Below, in pieces: positions 19,277 to 26,359 of a stretch of 64,000 nt of DNA (its first letter is position 1; each line of letters opens with the position of its first letter). The stretch comes from Coprenecus sp949297365 (GTDB lineage Bacteria; Bacteroidota; Bacteroidia; Bacteroidales; UBA932), in the NCBI GenBank assembly GCA_963931055.1, contig OZ006987.1, positions 930,001 to 994,000 on the forward strand, written 5' to 3'. The notes under the pieces are model-generated. The model was not told where the DNA came from. It made no database searches and was given only the letters and a program-made list of their open reading frames with translations. Position numbers and translations under genes: made by a program.

Positions 19277-20668
19277 TCAGAGTTCGTCAGCGAACATGGG
19301 ATCCCATGGCGGAAGCATGGTCGGCTTGGTGTCGAGCAGTTTCAGGATATTCTCGGGAACGTATTTTTTCTCGGCCACCAGGCGGAACATATACTCCTCG
19401 AACCACTCGTCGGTCATGACCAGATGTCCCTCGTGGCCGGTCATACCCCAGGAGTTCTCTACCTTCCACTTTTTAGCCTGACCGTATTCGTCCAGATCCA
19501 CGGCCATCAGGGTCATGGCGTGGGACGAACCGCTGGCTCCGGTCAATATCCGCTCCCGCTTGTCCATACCGAAAGTGGTGCCCATCAGCGAGCCATAGTC
19601 GTAATAATCCACGTCCAGCACACCGTTCTGACGGTCCAGGAACTTACCCACGTCGCAGGAGAAATACATCATCGTGCCGTCCTTTATCGAAGCGATGGCT
19701 ATGGCCTCTATCTCTTCGATGGGCAGGTTGATATACAGCCAGTTCTTGCCGTCGTACTGATGGCGGTCGTACTCTATCTCGTAGACCTTGTAGAACTCGC
19801 GGGTGGGGTCGTTCATCAGCATCACGTAGTTGTTCTTCAAATCCACGCCCACATACTCGTCATAGAAGGACTTCGGAGTATAGGTCTTAGTGCTGACCGG
19901 CTTACCCTCAGCGTCATACATAGTCCAGGTGAACTCTGCGGGCGGCTCGCCCAGATTGAGCACCAGGAAGCGGTACACGAAGGCAAGCATCTCCACCTTA
20001 CGGGCCTCCAGCATGGCCGGCAGCTCCTTTTTCGGGCCTGTCATCTCCCGCAGCTCCAGACCGAACTCCTTGAGCTTCAGATCAAGCAACATGGACATCC
20101 GGGAAGTGTGGTTGGCCGCCCAGGTCTCCGGCATCACGTTGGACGGCACGATGCCGTACTTGGTGATAAGGTCGGACACACCGGTGAACTGACCGCCGTC
20201 ATTGATAGTGTGGCGGAAAAGCCACTCCACCTTGCGGTCATCCATAGGCAGGTTGCGGGTGTCGATGATGCCCTGCAGGAAAAGATTGGCCTTCTCAAGC
20301 TGGTCATAGAAAAAGATATAACTCTGGGAGAACTGGAACGGCCCCAGGTTGTAATCCTCTATCATCTTGGCCCTCAACACATTCATCCCGGAGAACAGCC
20401 AGCATCTGCCGCTGGACTGCTGGTCGGTTATACCCTTGGACGGGACCTCGTCGGAGAAATGGAAATCATATCCGGCCTCCACTCCCTGACGTACAGCCAG
20501 AGTATTGATGTCATTTGCAGAAATGGCGTTGCGCAAGGCTCTCTCCTCAGGTGTTCCCTGCCAGCCCTGACGTATCTGAGACATCATCTCATCGGTAATG
20601 CCCCCCTGGGCCAGTACGGCCGCCGCTACGGACAAGGCGGCACTGACGGTAAAAAGACGTTTAACCAT
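19277..20668 (-). CDS. pepC: Secreted aminopeptidase C (bleomycin hydrolase family, C1B)
   Basis: This 463-residue papain-like cysteine peptidase has the bleomycin-hydrolase catalytic segment ITDQQSSGRCWLFSG with the nucleophile C89, the His segment ASGSSHAMTLMAVD, and the Asn in VENSWG. Unlike the cytosolic lactic-acid-bacterial enzyme it starts with a signal peptide (residues 1-20, ending VLAQ), so it acts in the periplasm or outside. It probably trims peptides from the N-terminus. It is the first gene of an operon with DUF4492 and cydAB, an unexpected partner for a respiratory oxidase. A -7 box lies upstream at 20689-20696. Confidence 0.92.
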   Translation of the reverse strand: MVKRLFTVSAALSVAAAVLAQGGITDEMMSQIRQGWQGTPEERALRNAISANDINTLAVRQGVEAGYDFHFSDEVPSKGITDQQSSGRCWLFSGMNVLRAKMIEDYNLGPFQFSQSYIFFYDQLEKANLFLQGIIDTRNLPMDDRKVEWLFRHTINDGGQFTGVSDLITKYGIVPSNVMPETWAANHTSRMSMLLDLKLKEFGLELREMTGPKKELPAMLEARKVEMLAFVYRFLVLNLGEPPAEFTWTMYDAEGKPVSTKTYTPKSFYDEYVGVDLKNNYVMLMNDPTREFYKVYEIEYDRHQYDGKNWLYINLPIEEIEAIAIASIKDGTMMYFSCDVGKFLDRQNGVLDVDYYDYGSLMGTTFGMDKRERILTGASGSSHAMTLMAVDLDEYGQAKKWKVENSWGMTGHEGHLVMTDEWFEEYMFRLVAEKKYVPENILKLLDTKPTMLPPWDPMFADEL

Positions 20669-20688
20669 AATCGTAAAAAATTAATTTT

Positions 20689-20696
20689 CAAATATA
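20689..20696 (-). promoter_or_regulatory. -7 box for pepC-DUF4492-cydAB
   Basis: The minus strand reads TATATTTG, a perfect TAnnTTTG element, 20 bp upstream of the pepC ATG. No good TTTG -33 match stands at the expected distance. Confidence 0.55.
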
Positions 20697-20779
20697 ACAA
20701 CTTTTCCCGAAACCACCGCCCCCACATACCCCACCTGCAACAAGACTCCCGCATGCCATAGTAGTTTTTTCCACTCCGG

Positions 20780-20819
20780 GGAAAGTGCCGGGATTTCCCA
20801 CGATTTTGGTGCACTTTCC
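20780..20819. repeat. Inverted repeat upstream of the membrane protein/regulator pair
   Basis: Two 9-bp perfect arms, GGAAAGTGC (20780-20788) and GCACTTTCC (20811-20819), are separated by 22 bp. They end about 20 bp before the -33 element of the promoter of the 20953 gene and so are placed like an operator. The 284-bp region between the divergent genes at 20668 and 20953 holds nothing else beyond the two promoters. Confidence 0.45.
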
Positions 20820-20839
20820 ACCGTGGCTGGTGCAGAAAA

Positions 20840-20871
20840 TTTGGTTTATAAAATAAATCAGTTTATATTTG
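20840..20871 (+). promoter_or_regulatory. Promoter of the membrane protein/wHTH operon
   Basis: TTTG (20840-20843) and TATATTTG (20864-20871) are separated by 20 bp, a close match to the Bacteroidetes sigma-ABfr consensus. The leader to the ATG at 20953 is about 75 nt. Confidence 0.75.
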
Positions 20872-20952
20872 CGTCAAGAAACATAAGAGAGGTGACAGGC
20901 ACCACTCTTCTTTTTGCAGAATTTAGTTCATTTTTTAAAGTATTTTAAAGTT

Positions 20953-21552
20953 ATGGAAAACAACTTCGACAAGAACGGACTTTCGGTAGAAAAGTCATTG
21001 GAAATCATCTCTGAGGCCATCAACAACAGCCGGCAGGACTTTCAGCGGCGCGGCGGCACCGCAATGCTCATCTGGGGAACAACCGTAATCCTCGTATCCG
21101 GGATTGTCCTACTGGGGCTGACACTTTCGGACAACAATCATCTGTGGAACCTGGCCTGGTTTCTGATTCCCTTCATCGGTTTGTTCTTGAATCAGCTGGT
21201 GTTCAAACGCATCGAGAGCAAGGGGAAGGGCGAGAATTTCGTGTCCAGGTCCGTGGGCATCGTATGGGGCATATTCGGAATCCTGGCAATAGCCGTCGGC
21301 ATCATGGCGTTCTTCATCCCCATACCGACAAACGGTGTCATAATACTGCTTCTGGGCATGGCCGGCGCAGTCACCGGGGTCCTCTGCAGTTCTTGGACCG
21401 TATTCATTCTCAGCATTATCTGCGGAATAGCAGGACTGCCATGCGACTACTTCCTGAACATACCCACTCCGCTGATCATGGCCGTCGCAGCGCTGATGAC
21501 CCTGGTCATCCCAGGCCTGATATTCAACCGTCAAACCAGTAAACTGCAGTAG
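20953..21552 (+). CDS. Four-helix integral membrane protein paired with a wHTH regulator
   Basis: The family is not recognised. The ATG at 20953 gives 199 residues: a polar N-terminus of about 40 residues (KSLEIISEAINNSRQDFQRRGG), then hydrophobic helices at about 43-62, 68-88, 100-125, 130-165 and 170-192. An upstream TTG at 20914 would add 13 residues but is less likely. The gene ends 5 bp before a small winged-helix regulator. Such pairs, a membrane protein plus a small DNA-binding protein, are common in Bacteroidetes and resemble one-component stress systems; the function here is inferred only from this. Confidence 0.75.
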   Translation: MENNFDKNGLSVEKSLEIISEAINNSRQDFQRRGGTAMLIWGTTVILVSGIVLLGLTLSDNNHLWNLAWFLIPFIGLFLNQLVFKRIESKGKGENFVSRSVGIVWGIFGILAIAVGIMAFFIPIPTNGVIILLLGMAGAVTGVLCSSWTVFILSIICGIAGLPCDYFLNIPTPLIMAVAALMTLVIPGLIFNRQTSKLQ

Positions 21553-21557
21553 CGGCC

Positions 21558-21845
21558 ATGGGAGAATTTGCAAAACTCGACCCGCTGCTGCACTCCGAAC
21601 TGCGTCTGGCCGTCATGTCCACCCTGCTGACCATGGAAGAGGCCGACTTCGTGTACCTGCGCGAGGCCACCGGAGCCACTGCCGGCAATCTGAGCGTGCA
21701 GATCGACAAGCTCTCCGAGGCAGGGTACATCTCTGTCGAGAAAGGATTTGCGGGGAAGAAGCCGCGGACGGTGTGCAGGATTACGGAGACGGGGGCGCGG
21801 GCTTTCGCTGCATACGTAGAGGCCTTGAAGTCTTATCTGCACTGA
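21558..21845 (+). CDS. Winged-helix transcriptional regulator (MarR/ArsR-like)
   Basis: This 95-residue protein is a single winged helix: LHSELRLAVMSTLLTMEEADFVYLREATGATAGNLSVQIDKLSEAGYISVEKGFAGKKPRT in outline, with the recognition helix around TAGNLSVQIDKL and the wing around VEKGFAGKKPRTV. It matches the PF13601-type stand-alone DNA-binding domain. No ligand-binding domain is present. It follows the membrane protein by 5 bp and likely regulates that operon; the inverted repeat at 20780-20819 is a candidate site. The last codons take part in a 13-bp hairpin with the downstream spacer. Confidence 0.85.
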   Translation: MGEFAKLDPLLHSELRLAVMSTLLTMEEADFVYLREATGATAGNLSVQIDKLSEAGYISVEKGFAGKKPRTVCRITETGARAFAAYVEALKSYLH

Positions 21846-21962
21846 GCGCAGATAAGACTTCGCTCTCGCTCCAGGTACTCACTCCTTCGGAAGGAGTCAA
21901 AGAGTCCGTTCCACAACGGCACCAAATCGCGGGAAATGCTGCCATTGCGGCAAATGGACGAA
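21828..21962. repeat. Structured spacer with several hairpins between convergent genes
   Basis: The 129-bp gap contains successive inverted repeats: a 13-bp perfect stem AAGTCTTATCTGC (21828-21840)/GCAGATAAGACTT (21848-21860) that includes the end of the regulator gene; ACTCCTT/AAGGAGT at 21881-21897; and further short stems CCGTT/AACGG and CCATT/AATGG. The first can serve as a terminator for the regulator gene, although no T run follows it. Confidence 0.55.
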
Positions 21963-21974
21963 AGACAATGGCAA

Positions 21975-22949
21975 CTATATGGGATTGTATGAAAATTTAC
22001 GGGCAAGATTGCGGAACAGCGCGTCGGGAATGTCGGCCGAGGCGGTGCGGAAGCCGGCATTGCCGTTGACCTCGCAGACCTTGAAGCCGCCGGTATATGC
22101 CGACACGCATGAAGGGTCTTCAGAATGAGAGACGGCAGAGCAATCGGCAAGGGCACCGGCATCATCGTCAAACAGCAGGTCCACCCCCGCAAAGAAGAGC
22201 CCGCAGGCACGGGCAGCGGCTACTGCGAGAGAGGCAGCGGCGGGAGGCAGCGGAATCTGACGGAAAGAGCCCCCGGCGGCGAAATTGGACTTGAAGCTCG
22301 AGGGATTGTACCGCAGCACATGACCGGCCACCTCATCCCCCGTCACCCATACCCGGATGTCCCGTCCGCTGCTCGTGGCCACGAACTCCTGCAGCACAGG
22401 CACACAGCCGCGGCGGACCTCCTCCGGCGTCTCCCCGAACTCGCTGATTCCCCGGGACAATGCCTCCAGGCGCAGAGCCTCCTCCCGCCGGCACGCCTCC
22501 AGCGCGGAACGGTATTCCGAGACATCGCGGACGAGGAAGACATTTTCCCCCTTCGACCCGAAATTTAGCTTGAGGATAAATGGAAATGCGTCCCCGCTCC
22601 GGGCCTTCTCAGGGGACAATGCCCCCGGCACCGGCACCCCGGCAGCAGCCAGAACCTCCCCGCAGCGGAGCTTGTCCCGGCAGAGGATCATCGCTTCGGG
22701 AGCATTCAGCACCGGTACCCCCTGAGCCTCATACCACCGCGACAGGGCGATATTGTACCCCCGCATCAGGACAAAATCCGGCTTCCAGGCAGGAGCGCCC
22801 GCGGGAGCCTCAGCCGCCGGAGCATCGTAGAACAGCACCTCGACCGACATCCCGTAACGGGCAGCCGCCTCCCGGAACCAGCCGAAAGCATTGTTCCCCC
22901 GGGGAGTCGTCGAGGGGTATATCAGCAGACCTCTTTTATTCATATACAA
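21975..22949 (-). CDS. RimK-like ATP-grasp ligase
   Basis: The 324-residue protein has the ATP-grasp fold in RimK order: FILKLNFGSKGENVFLV (phosphate loop and Lys), VLQEFVATSSGRDIRVWVTGDEV, a YNPSSFKSNFAAGGS segment, the metal-binding AGVDLLFDD, and the terminal KVCEVNGNAGF that supplies the metal-binding Glu and Asn. RimK-type enzymes ligate amino acids, often glutamate, to a carboxyl group. A short insertion (SAVSHSEDPSCVSAYTGG) lies before the last motif. The acceptor is unknown. It lies 36 bp after a glutaminase gene on the same strand, which suggests glutamate as substrate; that is inference. A second ATG six bases in (22943) is also possible. Confidence 0.8.
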   Translation of the reverse strand: MYMNKRGLLIYPSTTPRGNNAFGWFREAAARYGMSVEVLFYDAPAAEAPAGAPAWKPDFVLMRGYNIALSRWYEAQGVPVLNAPEAMILCRDKLRCGEVLAAAGVPVPGALSPEKARSGDAFPFILKLNFGSKGENVFLVRDVSEYRSALEACRREEALRLEALSRGISEFGETPEEVRRGCVPVLQEFVATSSGRDIRVWVTGDEVAGHVLRYNPSSFKSNFAAGGSFRQIPLPPAAASLAVAAARACGLFFAGVDLLFDDDAGALADCSAVSHSEDPSCVSAYTGGFKVCEVNGNAGFRTASADIPDALFRNLARKFSYNPI

Positions 22950-22985
22950 ACACAGTCCCAGTCAATAACAAACTGCCGGACAAAA

Positions 22986-23900
22986 CTAGAAGATGGAGTT
23001 GCCGATGTCGGTGGTGAAATGCTCGAGGGCGGCCATGCCGGCCAGGGAGTTGCCGTGACGGTTGAGTTCGGGGCTCCAGACGGTGACGGCGAGGTTGCCG
23101 GGGATGTAGGCAGCTATGCCGCCGCCAACGCCGCTCTTGCCGGGGAGGCCGGCGCGGAAGGCGAAGTCACCCGACTCGTCGTAGAAGCCGCAGGTGAGCA
23201 TCAGGGCACCGAGACGCTTGGCCTGACTGACACTGAGCACCTGCTTACCGCTGAAGGGATTCACACCCCTGTTGCTCAGGAAGAGAAATGCCCTGGCCAG
23301 GTCTACGCACGACATGGATATGGCGCACTGATGGCAGTAGACATCCAGCAGCGCGTCCACATCATTGCGGATGTTGCCGAAACTCTTCATAAGATAGGCC
23401 AGCGACATATTGCGGTCCGCGTTGAGCCGCTCTGAGCGGGCTATCTCCTTATCGTAATAGATATCATCATTGCCGCACAGACTGCGGACAAACTCCAGCA
23501 TCGCGTCCTTGGGATGAGGATAAAGCGATATAAGACGGTCAGTGACCACCAGCGCACCCGCATTGATGAACGGATTGCGCGGCTTGCCCTGCTCGTACTC
23601 CAGCTGCACGAGCGAGTTGAACGGATTGCCGGATGGCTCGCGTCCCACGGCATCCCAGATATCGTCCCCCACATGCCTGGTCACCATCGCCAGAGTGAAG
23701 ACTTTTGATATACTCTGGATAGAGAAGCACACCTGTGCGTCCCCTGTACTGTACTCCTGTCCGTCGAGAGTCGCGACAGCCATACCGAACTGCCTCGGAT
23801 CCACCTTCTCCAGTGCCGGAATATAATCCGCCACCCTGCCCTGTCCCCACAGTTCCCGCACCTCGTCGCGAATCCTGTCTATCACGCTTTGATAATCCAT
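22986..23900 (-). CDS. glsA: Glutaminase A
   Basis: This beta-lactamase-fold enzyme hydrolyses glutamine to glutamate and ammonia. The ATG at 23900 gives 304 residues, the family length; an upstream TTG would add 14 residues and is less likely. Visible signatures are the Ser-x-x-Lys nucleophile in FSIQSISKVFTLAM, the PSGNPFNSLVQLE segment, NPFINAGALV, the Tyr-containing region near IYYDKEIARSE, and GLPGKSGVGGGI near the C-terminus. It is followed by a RimK-like ligase gene. A -7 box lies at 23921-23928. The enzyme could supply glutamate or help in acid tolerance. Confidence 0.96.
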   Translation of the reverse strand: MDYQSVIDRIRDEVRELWGQGRVADYIPALEKVDPRQFGMAVATLDGQEYSTGDAQVCFSIQSISKVFTLAMVTRHVGDDIWDAVGREPSGNPFNSLVQLEYEQGKPRNPFINAGALVVTDRLISLYPHPKDAMLEFVRSLCGNDDIYYDKEIARSERLNADRNMSLAYLMKSFGNIRNDVDALLDVYCHQCAISMSCVDLARAFLFLSNRGVNPFSGKQVLSVSQAKRLGALMLTCGFYDESGDFAFRAGLPGKSGVGGGIAAYIPGNLAVTVWSPELNRHGNSLAGMAALEHFTTDIGNSIF

Positions 23901-23920
23901 AATACTATAAAATCGGCCTG

Positions 23921-23928
23921 CAAAATTA
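23921..23928 (-). promoter_or_regulatory. -7 box for the glsA operon
   Basis: The minus strand reads TAATTTTG, matching TAnnTTTG, 20 bp upstream of the glsA ATG. It is back to back with the promoter of the ABC operon at 23958-23988. Confidence 0.55.
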
Positions 23929-23957
23929 CTTATTTCAGACAAGATTATTCATAAAAA

Positions 23958-23988
23958 TTTGCATCTACAGAAATTTTGCCTACTTTTG
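23958..23988 (+). promoter_or_regulatory. Promoter of the ABC/YtrA operon
   Basis: TTTG at 23958-23961 and TACTTTTG at 23981-23988 are separated by 19 bp, an essentially perfect Bacteroidetes promoter. Transcription should start near 23995, within the operator-like repeat 23990-24013. Confidence 0.8.
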
Positions 23989-23989
23989 C

Positions 23990-24013
23990 AGCGTACTAGA
24001 TGACTAATACACT
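23990..24013 (+). promoter_or_regulatory. Candidate YtrA/GntR operator
   Basis: AGCGTA (23990-23995) and TACACT (24008-24013) form an inverted repeat with a 12-bp spacer and one mismatch. From memory, the YtrA operator of Bacillus subtilis is AGTGTA and TACACT with a 13-bp spacer. The site straddles the expected transcription start, a position suited to repression, and the operon encodes a YtrA-type regulator. Confidence 0.5.
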
Positions 24014-24215
24014 ATCTAAAGAAACGGCGGGACGGAAGCACAGAGGAGCTGAAGGATGGATGAAGGCGGGATGGAGACGCCAAGGGACGGATGAAGGCAG
24101 CACAGAGAAAGTGCCGACGGATGAGGGCGAAGCAGAAGCGGACAAGAGAAGCATAGGGGAGTTGGAGGCGGGAAAGGCGGAAAGAAAAGATTTGAAGTTA
24201 AACGATAAAGCATAA
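24000..24215 (+). CDS. Possible 71-residue leader ORF over a purine-rich repeated leader
   Basis: An open frame begins with ATG within a few bases of the expected transcription start and ends 11 bp before the ABC gene. It would encode a very hydrophilic Lys/Glu/Gly-rich peptide of 71 residues that matches no family I know. The DNA is unusually purine-rich on the plus strand and holds about 30-bp degenerate repeats (see 24029-24148). It may be a translated leader or simply an untranslated leader with a chance frame; I lean to the latter. Confidence 0.3.
   Translation: MTNTLSKETAGRKHRGAEGWMKAGWRRQGTDEGSTEKVPTDEGEAEADKRSIGELEAGKAERKDLKLNDKA
24029..24148 (+). repeat. Degenerate tandem repeats of about 30 bp in the operon leader
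   Basis: GGATGAAGGC occurs at 24058-24067 and 24089-24098, and GGATGAGGGC at 24119-24128, i.e. spaced by 31 and 30 bp. An earlier diverged copy is seen near 24029 (GGGACGGAAGCACAGAG, compare GGCAGCACAGAG in a later copy). The units are almost all purines on the plus strand. The array lies between the promoter and the first certain gene of the ABC operon. Confidence 0.5.
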
Positions 24216-24226
24216 AAGTAAATGTT

Positions 24227-25072
24227 ATGGAAAAGAATGAACCGACAGTAAAAATCGAGAATCTGAGATTCAGCTACAGGAAACACCTGGTGTTTGAGAA
24301 CCTGTCCATGAGTCTCGAGGCCGGCAGGATCTACGGCCTGCTCGGAGAGAACGGCGTGGGAAAGACCACGCTGCTGCGCATCATCAGCGGACTGCTGCGG
24401 CCCAAGAGCGGAGACTGCTCCGTGCTGGGCATCAGATCATCCTCGCGCAATCCCGAAATGCTCAAGGACCTGTACTTCATCCCCGAGATCTTCATCGCCC
24501 CTCCCATCCCCGTCAGGCGGTTCGCGCAGAGCAATTCCCTGCTCTATCCGGGTTACGACAACGCCATGTTCGAGAGGCTGTGCCGGACTTTCGAGGTGGA
24601 TGCCTCAAGCCGCTTCGACCGGCTCTCGCAGGGACAGCAGAAAAAGGCCCTGATATCGTTTGCCCTGGCCCTCAATACCAGGGTGCTGCTGATGGACGAG
24701 CCTTCCAACGGCCTGGACATTCCCTCGAAGACCACCCTGCGCCGCGTCATCTCCGAATGTGCCACCGAAGACCGGGTCATCGTCATCTCCACCCATCAGG
24801 TACGCGACCTGGAGAACCTCATAGACCCGATAGTCATCCTGGACCGCGAAGGCATGATCCTCAACGCATCCGTAGAGGATATCAGCAAAAAGCTGCTGTT
24901 TACCACCGCCCCGACACTCAGCCCCGAGGCCTACTGGAGCGAGAGCGGCCTGAACGGATACTACCAGGTACTTCCCAACCGCGATGAGGCTGACTCGAGA
25001 GTCAACCTCGAAGCCCTTTTCAACGCGGCCCTCAAGAACAAGGAGACATTCAAGACTCTTTTCAGCAAATAG
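24227..25072 (+). CDS. ABC transporter ATP-binding protein (YtrB-like)
   Basis: The 281-residue ATPase has Walker A GLLGENGVGKTTLL near residue 37, a Q-loop region, a signature LSQGQQKKAL, Walker B VLLMDEPSNGLD and the switch His in ISTHQ. A C-terminal extension of about 60 residues follows the nucleotide-binding fold. The neighbours are a permease and a YtrA-type GntR regulator, the combination of drug-, antibiotic- or cell-envelope-stress exporters. Substrate is not known. The gene starts 11 bp after the leader frame; the permease follows after a 33-bp gap. Confidence 0.93.
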   Translation: MEKNEPTVKIENLRFSYRKHLVFENLSMSLEAGRIYGLLGENGVGKTTLLRIISGLLRPKSGDCSVLGIRSSSRNPEMLKDLYFIPEIFIAPPIPVRRFAQSNSLLYPGYDNAMFERLCRTFEVDASSRFDRLSQGQQKKALISFALALNTRVLLMDEPSNGLDIPSKTTLRRVISECATEDRVIVISTHQVRDLENLIDPIVILDREGMILNASVEDISKKLLFTTAPTLSPEAYWSESGLNGYYQVLPNRDEADSRVNLEALFNAALKNKETFKTLFSK

Positions 25073-25105
25073 ACACATTCACACTTGACTAAATACGTAC
25101 ACACC

Positions 25106-25951
25106 ATGAACGCAACATTCAACATACGCAGATTAGGACTCAACCTCTACAGGGAAATATTGGAAAAATACAAGACAGTCCTGGGATTCTGGGCCATCAT
25201 AATACTGGTATACCTGCTGTTCTGGGGCCTGAGCCTCCTCTTCGGCAGTAACGTGGGAACTATTACCCGAGGTTCCCTGGTAGCCGCACTGCTGCAGTTT
25301 TACTGCTTTCTTGTTCCTTTTCTTCTATATAAGAACGAGACACGTCATGTGGAGGGGATCCTATACGGAATAACTCCGGCCTCCACCCTTGAGAAGACCC
25401 TGACCATATTCATTATGGCGACACTTCTCTTCCCGGCCCTGACTGCCGTCCTGATGATATCGCTTGACTCCCTGCTTGCAGTCATACCCACCGAGAACGG
25501 ATTCACAGGCCACATCTGGAATACGGTCTTCTCTTCCGAAAAACTTCTGAGCGGATTGGTCAATCTCAATCCATCTCCCGAAAGCAAGGATATGCTGGAC
25601 AAAATGCTCTTCGGCATCCCGACCGTACTGTTCAGTCCCTACCTGTGCATCCTGCTCCAGCAGTCGATGTTCATATTCTTCGCCATGCTCTTCCGCACAC
25701 ATAAGATAGCCAAAACCCTGCTGATATTCTTCGGTGCCGGCTTCGTCATGTCGATATTAACCGCAATATTGATGTTAGGTGTTGCAGGAGCCATAGAAAG
25801 CGGAGTTTTCACAATGGATACCATCGACGAAGAGACCTTTTTGAAGTGGGTCATGGGATTCATAAGGGTATCGGCTATCATCTGGGGCATCGTCCTTCCG
25901 ATAGTTTTCTGGGTGCTCACCTACCTCCGTATCCGCAGGATACAATATTAA
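25106..25951 (+). CDS. ABC transporter permease-like membrane protein
   Basis: From the ATG at 25106 the protein has 281 residues and about six hydrophobic helices (near 25-46, 52-72, 97-121, 165-185, 205-230 and 250-275). I do not recognise a named family, but its position between the ATPase and the regulator makes it the transmembrane part of the exporter. A TTG at 25085 in the same frame would add seven residues and is unlikely. It ends 12 bp before the regulator gene. Confidence 0.82.
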   Translation: MNATFNIRRLGLNLYREILEKYKTVLGFWAIIILVYLLFWGLSLLFGSNVGTITRGSLVAALLQFYCFLVPFLLYKNETRHVEGILYGITPASTLEKTLTIFIMATLLFPALTAVLMISLDSLLAVIPTENGFTGHIWNTVFSSEKLLSGLVNLNPSPESKDMLDKMLFGIPTVLFSPYLCILLQQSMFIFFAMLFRTHKIAKTLLIFFGAGFVMSILTAILMLGVAGAIESGVFTMDTIDEETFLKWVMGFIRVSAIIWGIVLPIVFWVLTYLRIRRIQY

Positions 25952-25963
25952 CACTCATGTAAA

Positions 25964-26359
25964 ATGCAAGCAACTATGGAATTTGACCAGCATAAACCGA
26001 TATACCTGCAGATAGCCGACTCGATATGCGAGCGGATACTGACAGGTCAGTGGCCCGAGGGTGACCGCATACCGTCGGTAAGGGAATGCGGCGTAGCCCT
26101 TGAGGTCAATCCCAACACCGTGGCCCGCTCCTACGACGAGCTGTCCCAGGACGGCATCATCCACAACAAGCGCGGCATCGGGTACTTCGTCAGCCCTGGG
26201 GCAAGGAAGATCATCCGTGACAGACAGCGGGAGGCCTTCGTCTCCGAGGATCTGAAAGAAATCTTCCGGAAAATGGACATCCTCGGCATCACTATCGAGG
26301 AAATATCCTCCCTCTACAGGAAATATTCAACAGACAACAACATTTGGAAACAGCAATGA
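25964..26359 (+). CDS. GntR-family regulator, YtrA subfamily
   Basis: This 131-residue regulator has the GntR winged helix at residues about 10-80: YLQIADSICERILTGQWPEGDRIPSVRE, EVNPNTVARSYDELSQDGII, and the wing KRGIGYFV. The C-terminal part is a short helical dimerisation region of about 45 residues rather than a ligand-binding domain, which defines the YtrA subfamily. Starts at 25964 or 25976 are both possible. It lies inside the operon it probably represses through the site at 23990-24013. Its stop overlaps the next gene's ATG. Confidence 0.92.
   Translation: MQATMEFDQHKPIYLQIADSICERILTGQWPEGDRIPSVRECGVALEVNPNTVARSYDELSQDGIIHNKRGIGYFVSPGARKIIRDRQREAFVSEDLKEIFRKMDILGITIEEISSLYRKYSTDNNIWKQQ

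Noticed and set aside
19424..20761. 445-residue open frame on the plus strand
   Set aside because: Antisense to the aminopeptidase C gene with its catalytic motifs; no recognisable domain.
24029..24148. CRISPR array
   Set aside because: The repeats are degenerate, differ in length, have no unique spacers, and no cas genes are near.
24016..24213. Minus-strand Pro/Leu/Ser-rich frame over the repeated leader
   Set aside because: Only the complement of the purine-rich repeats; no promoter or start context.
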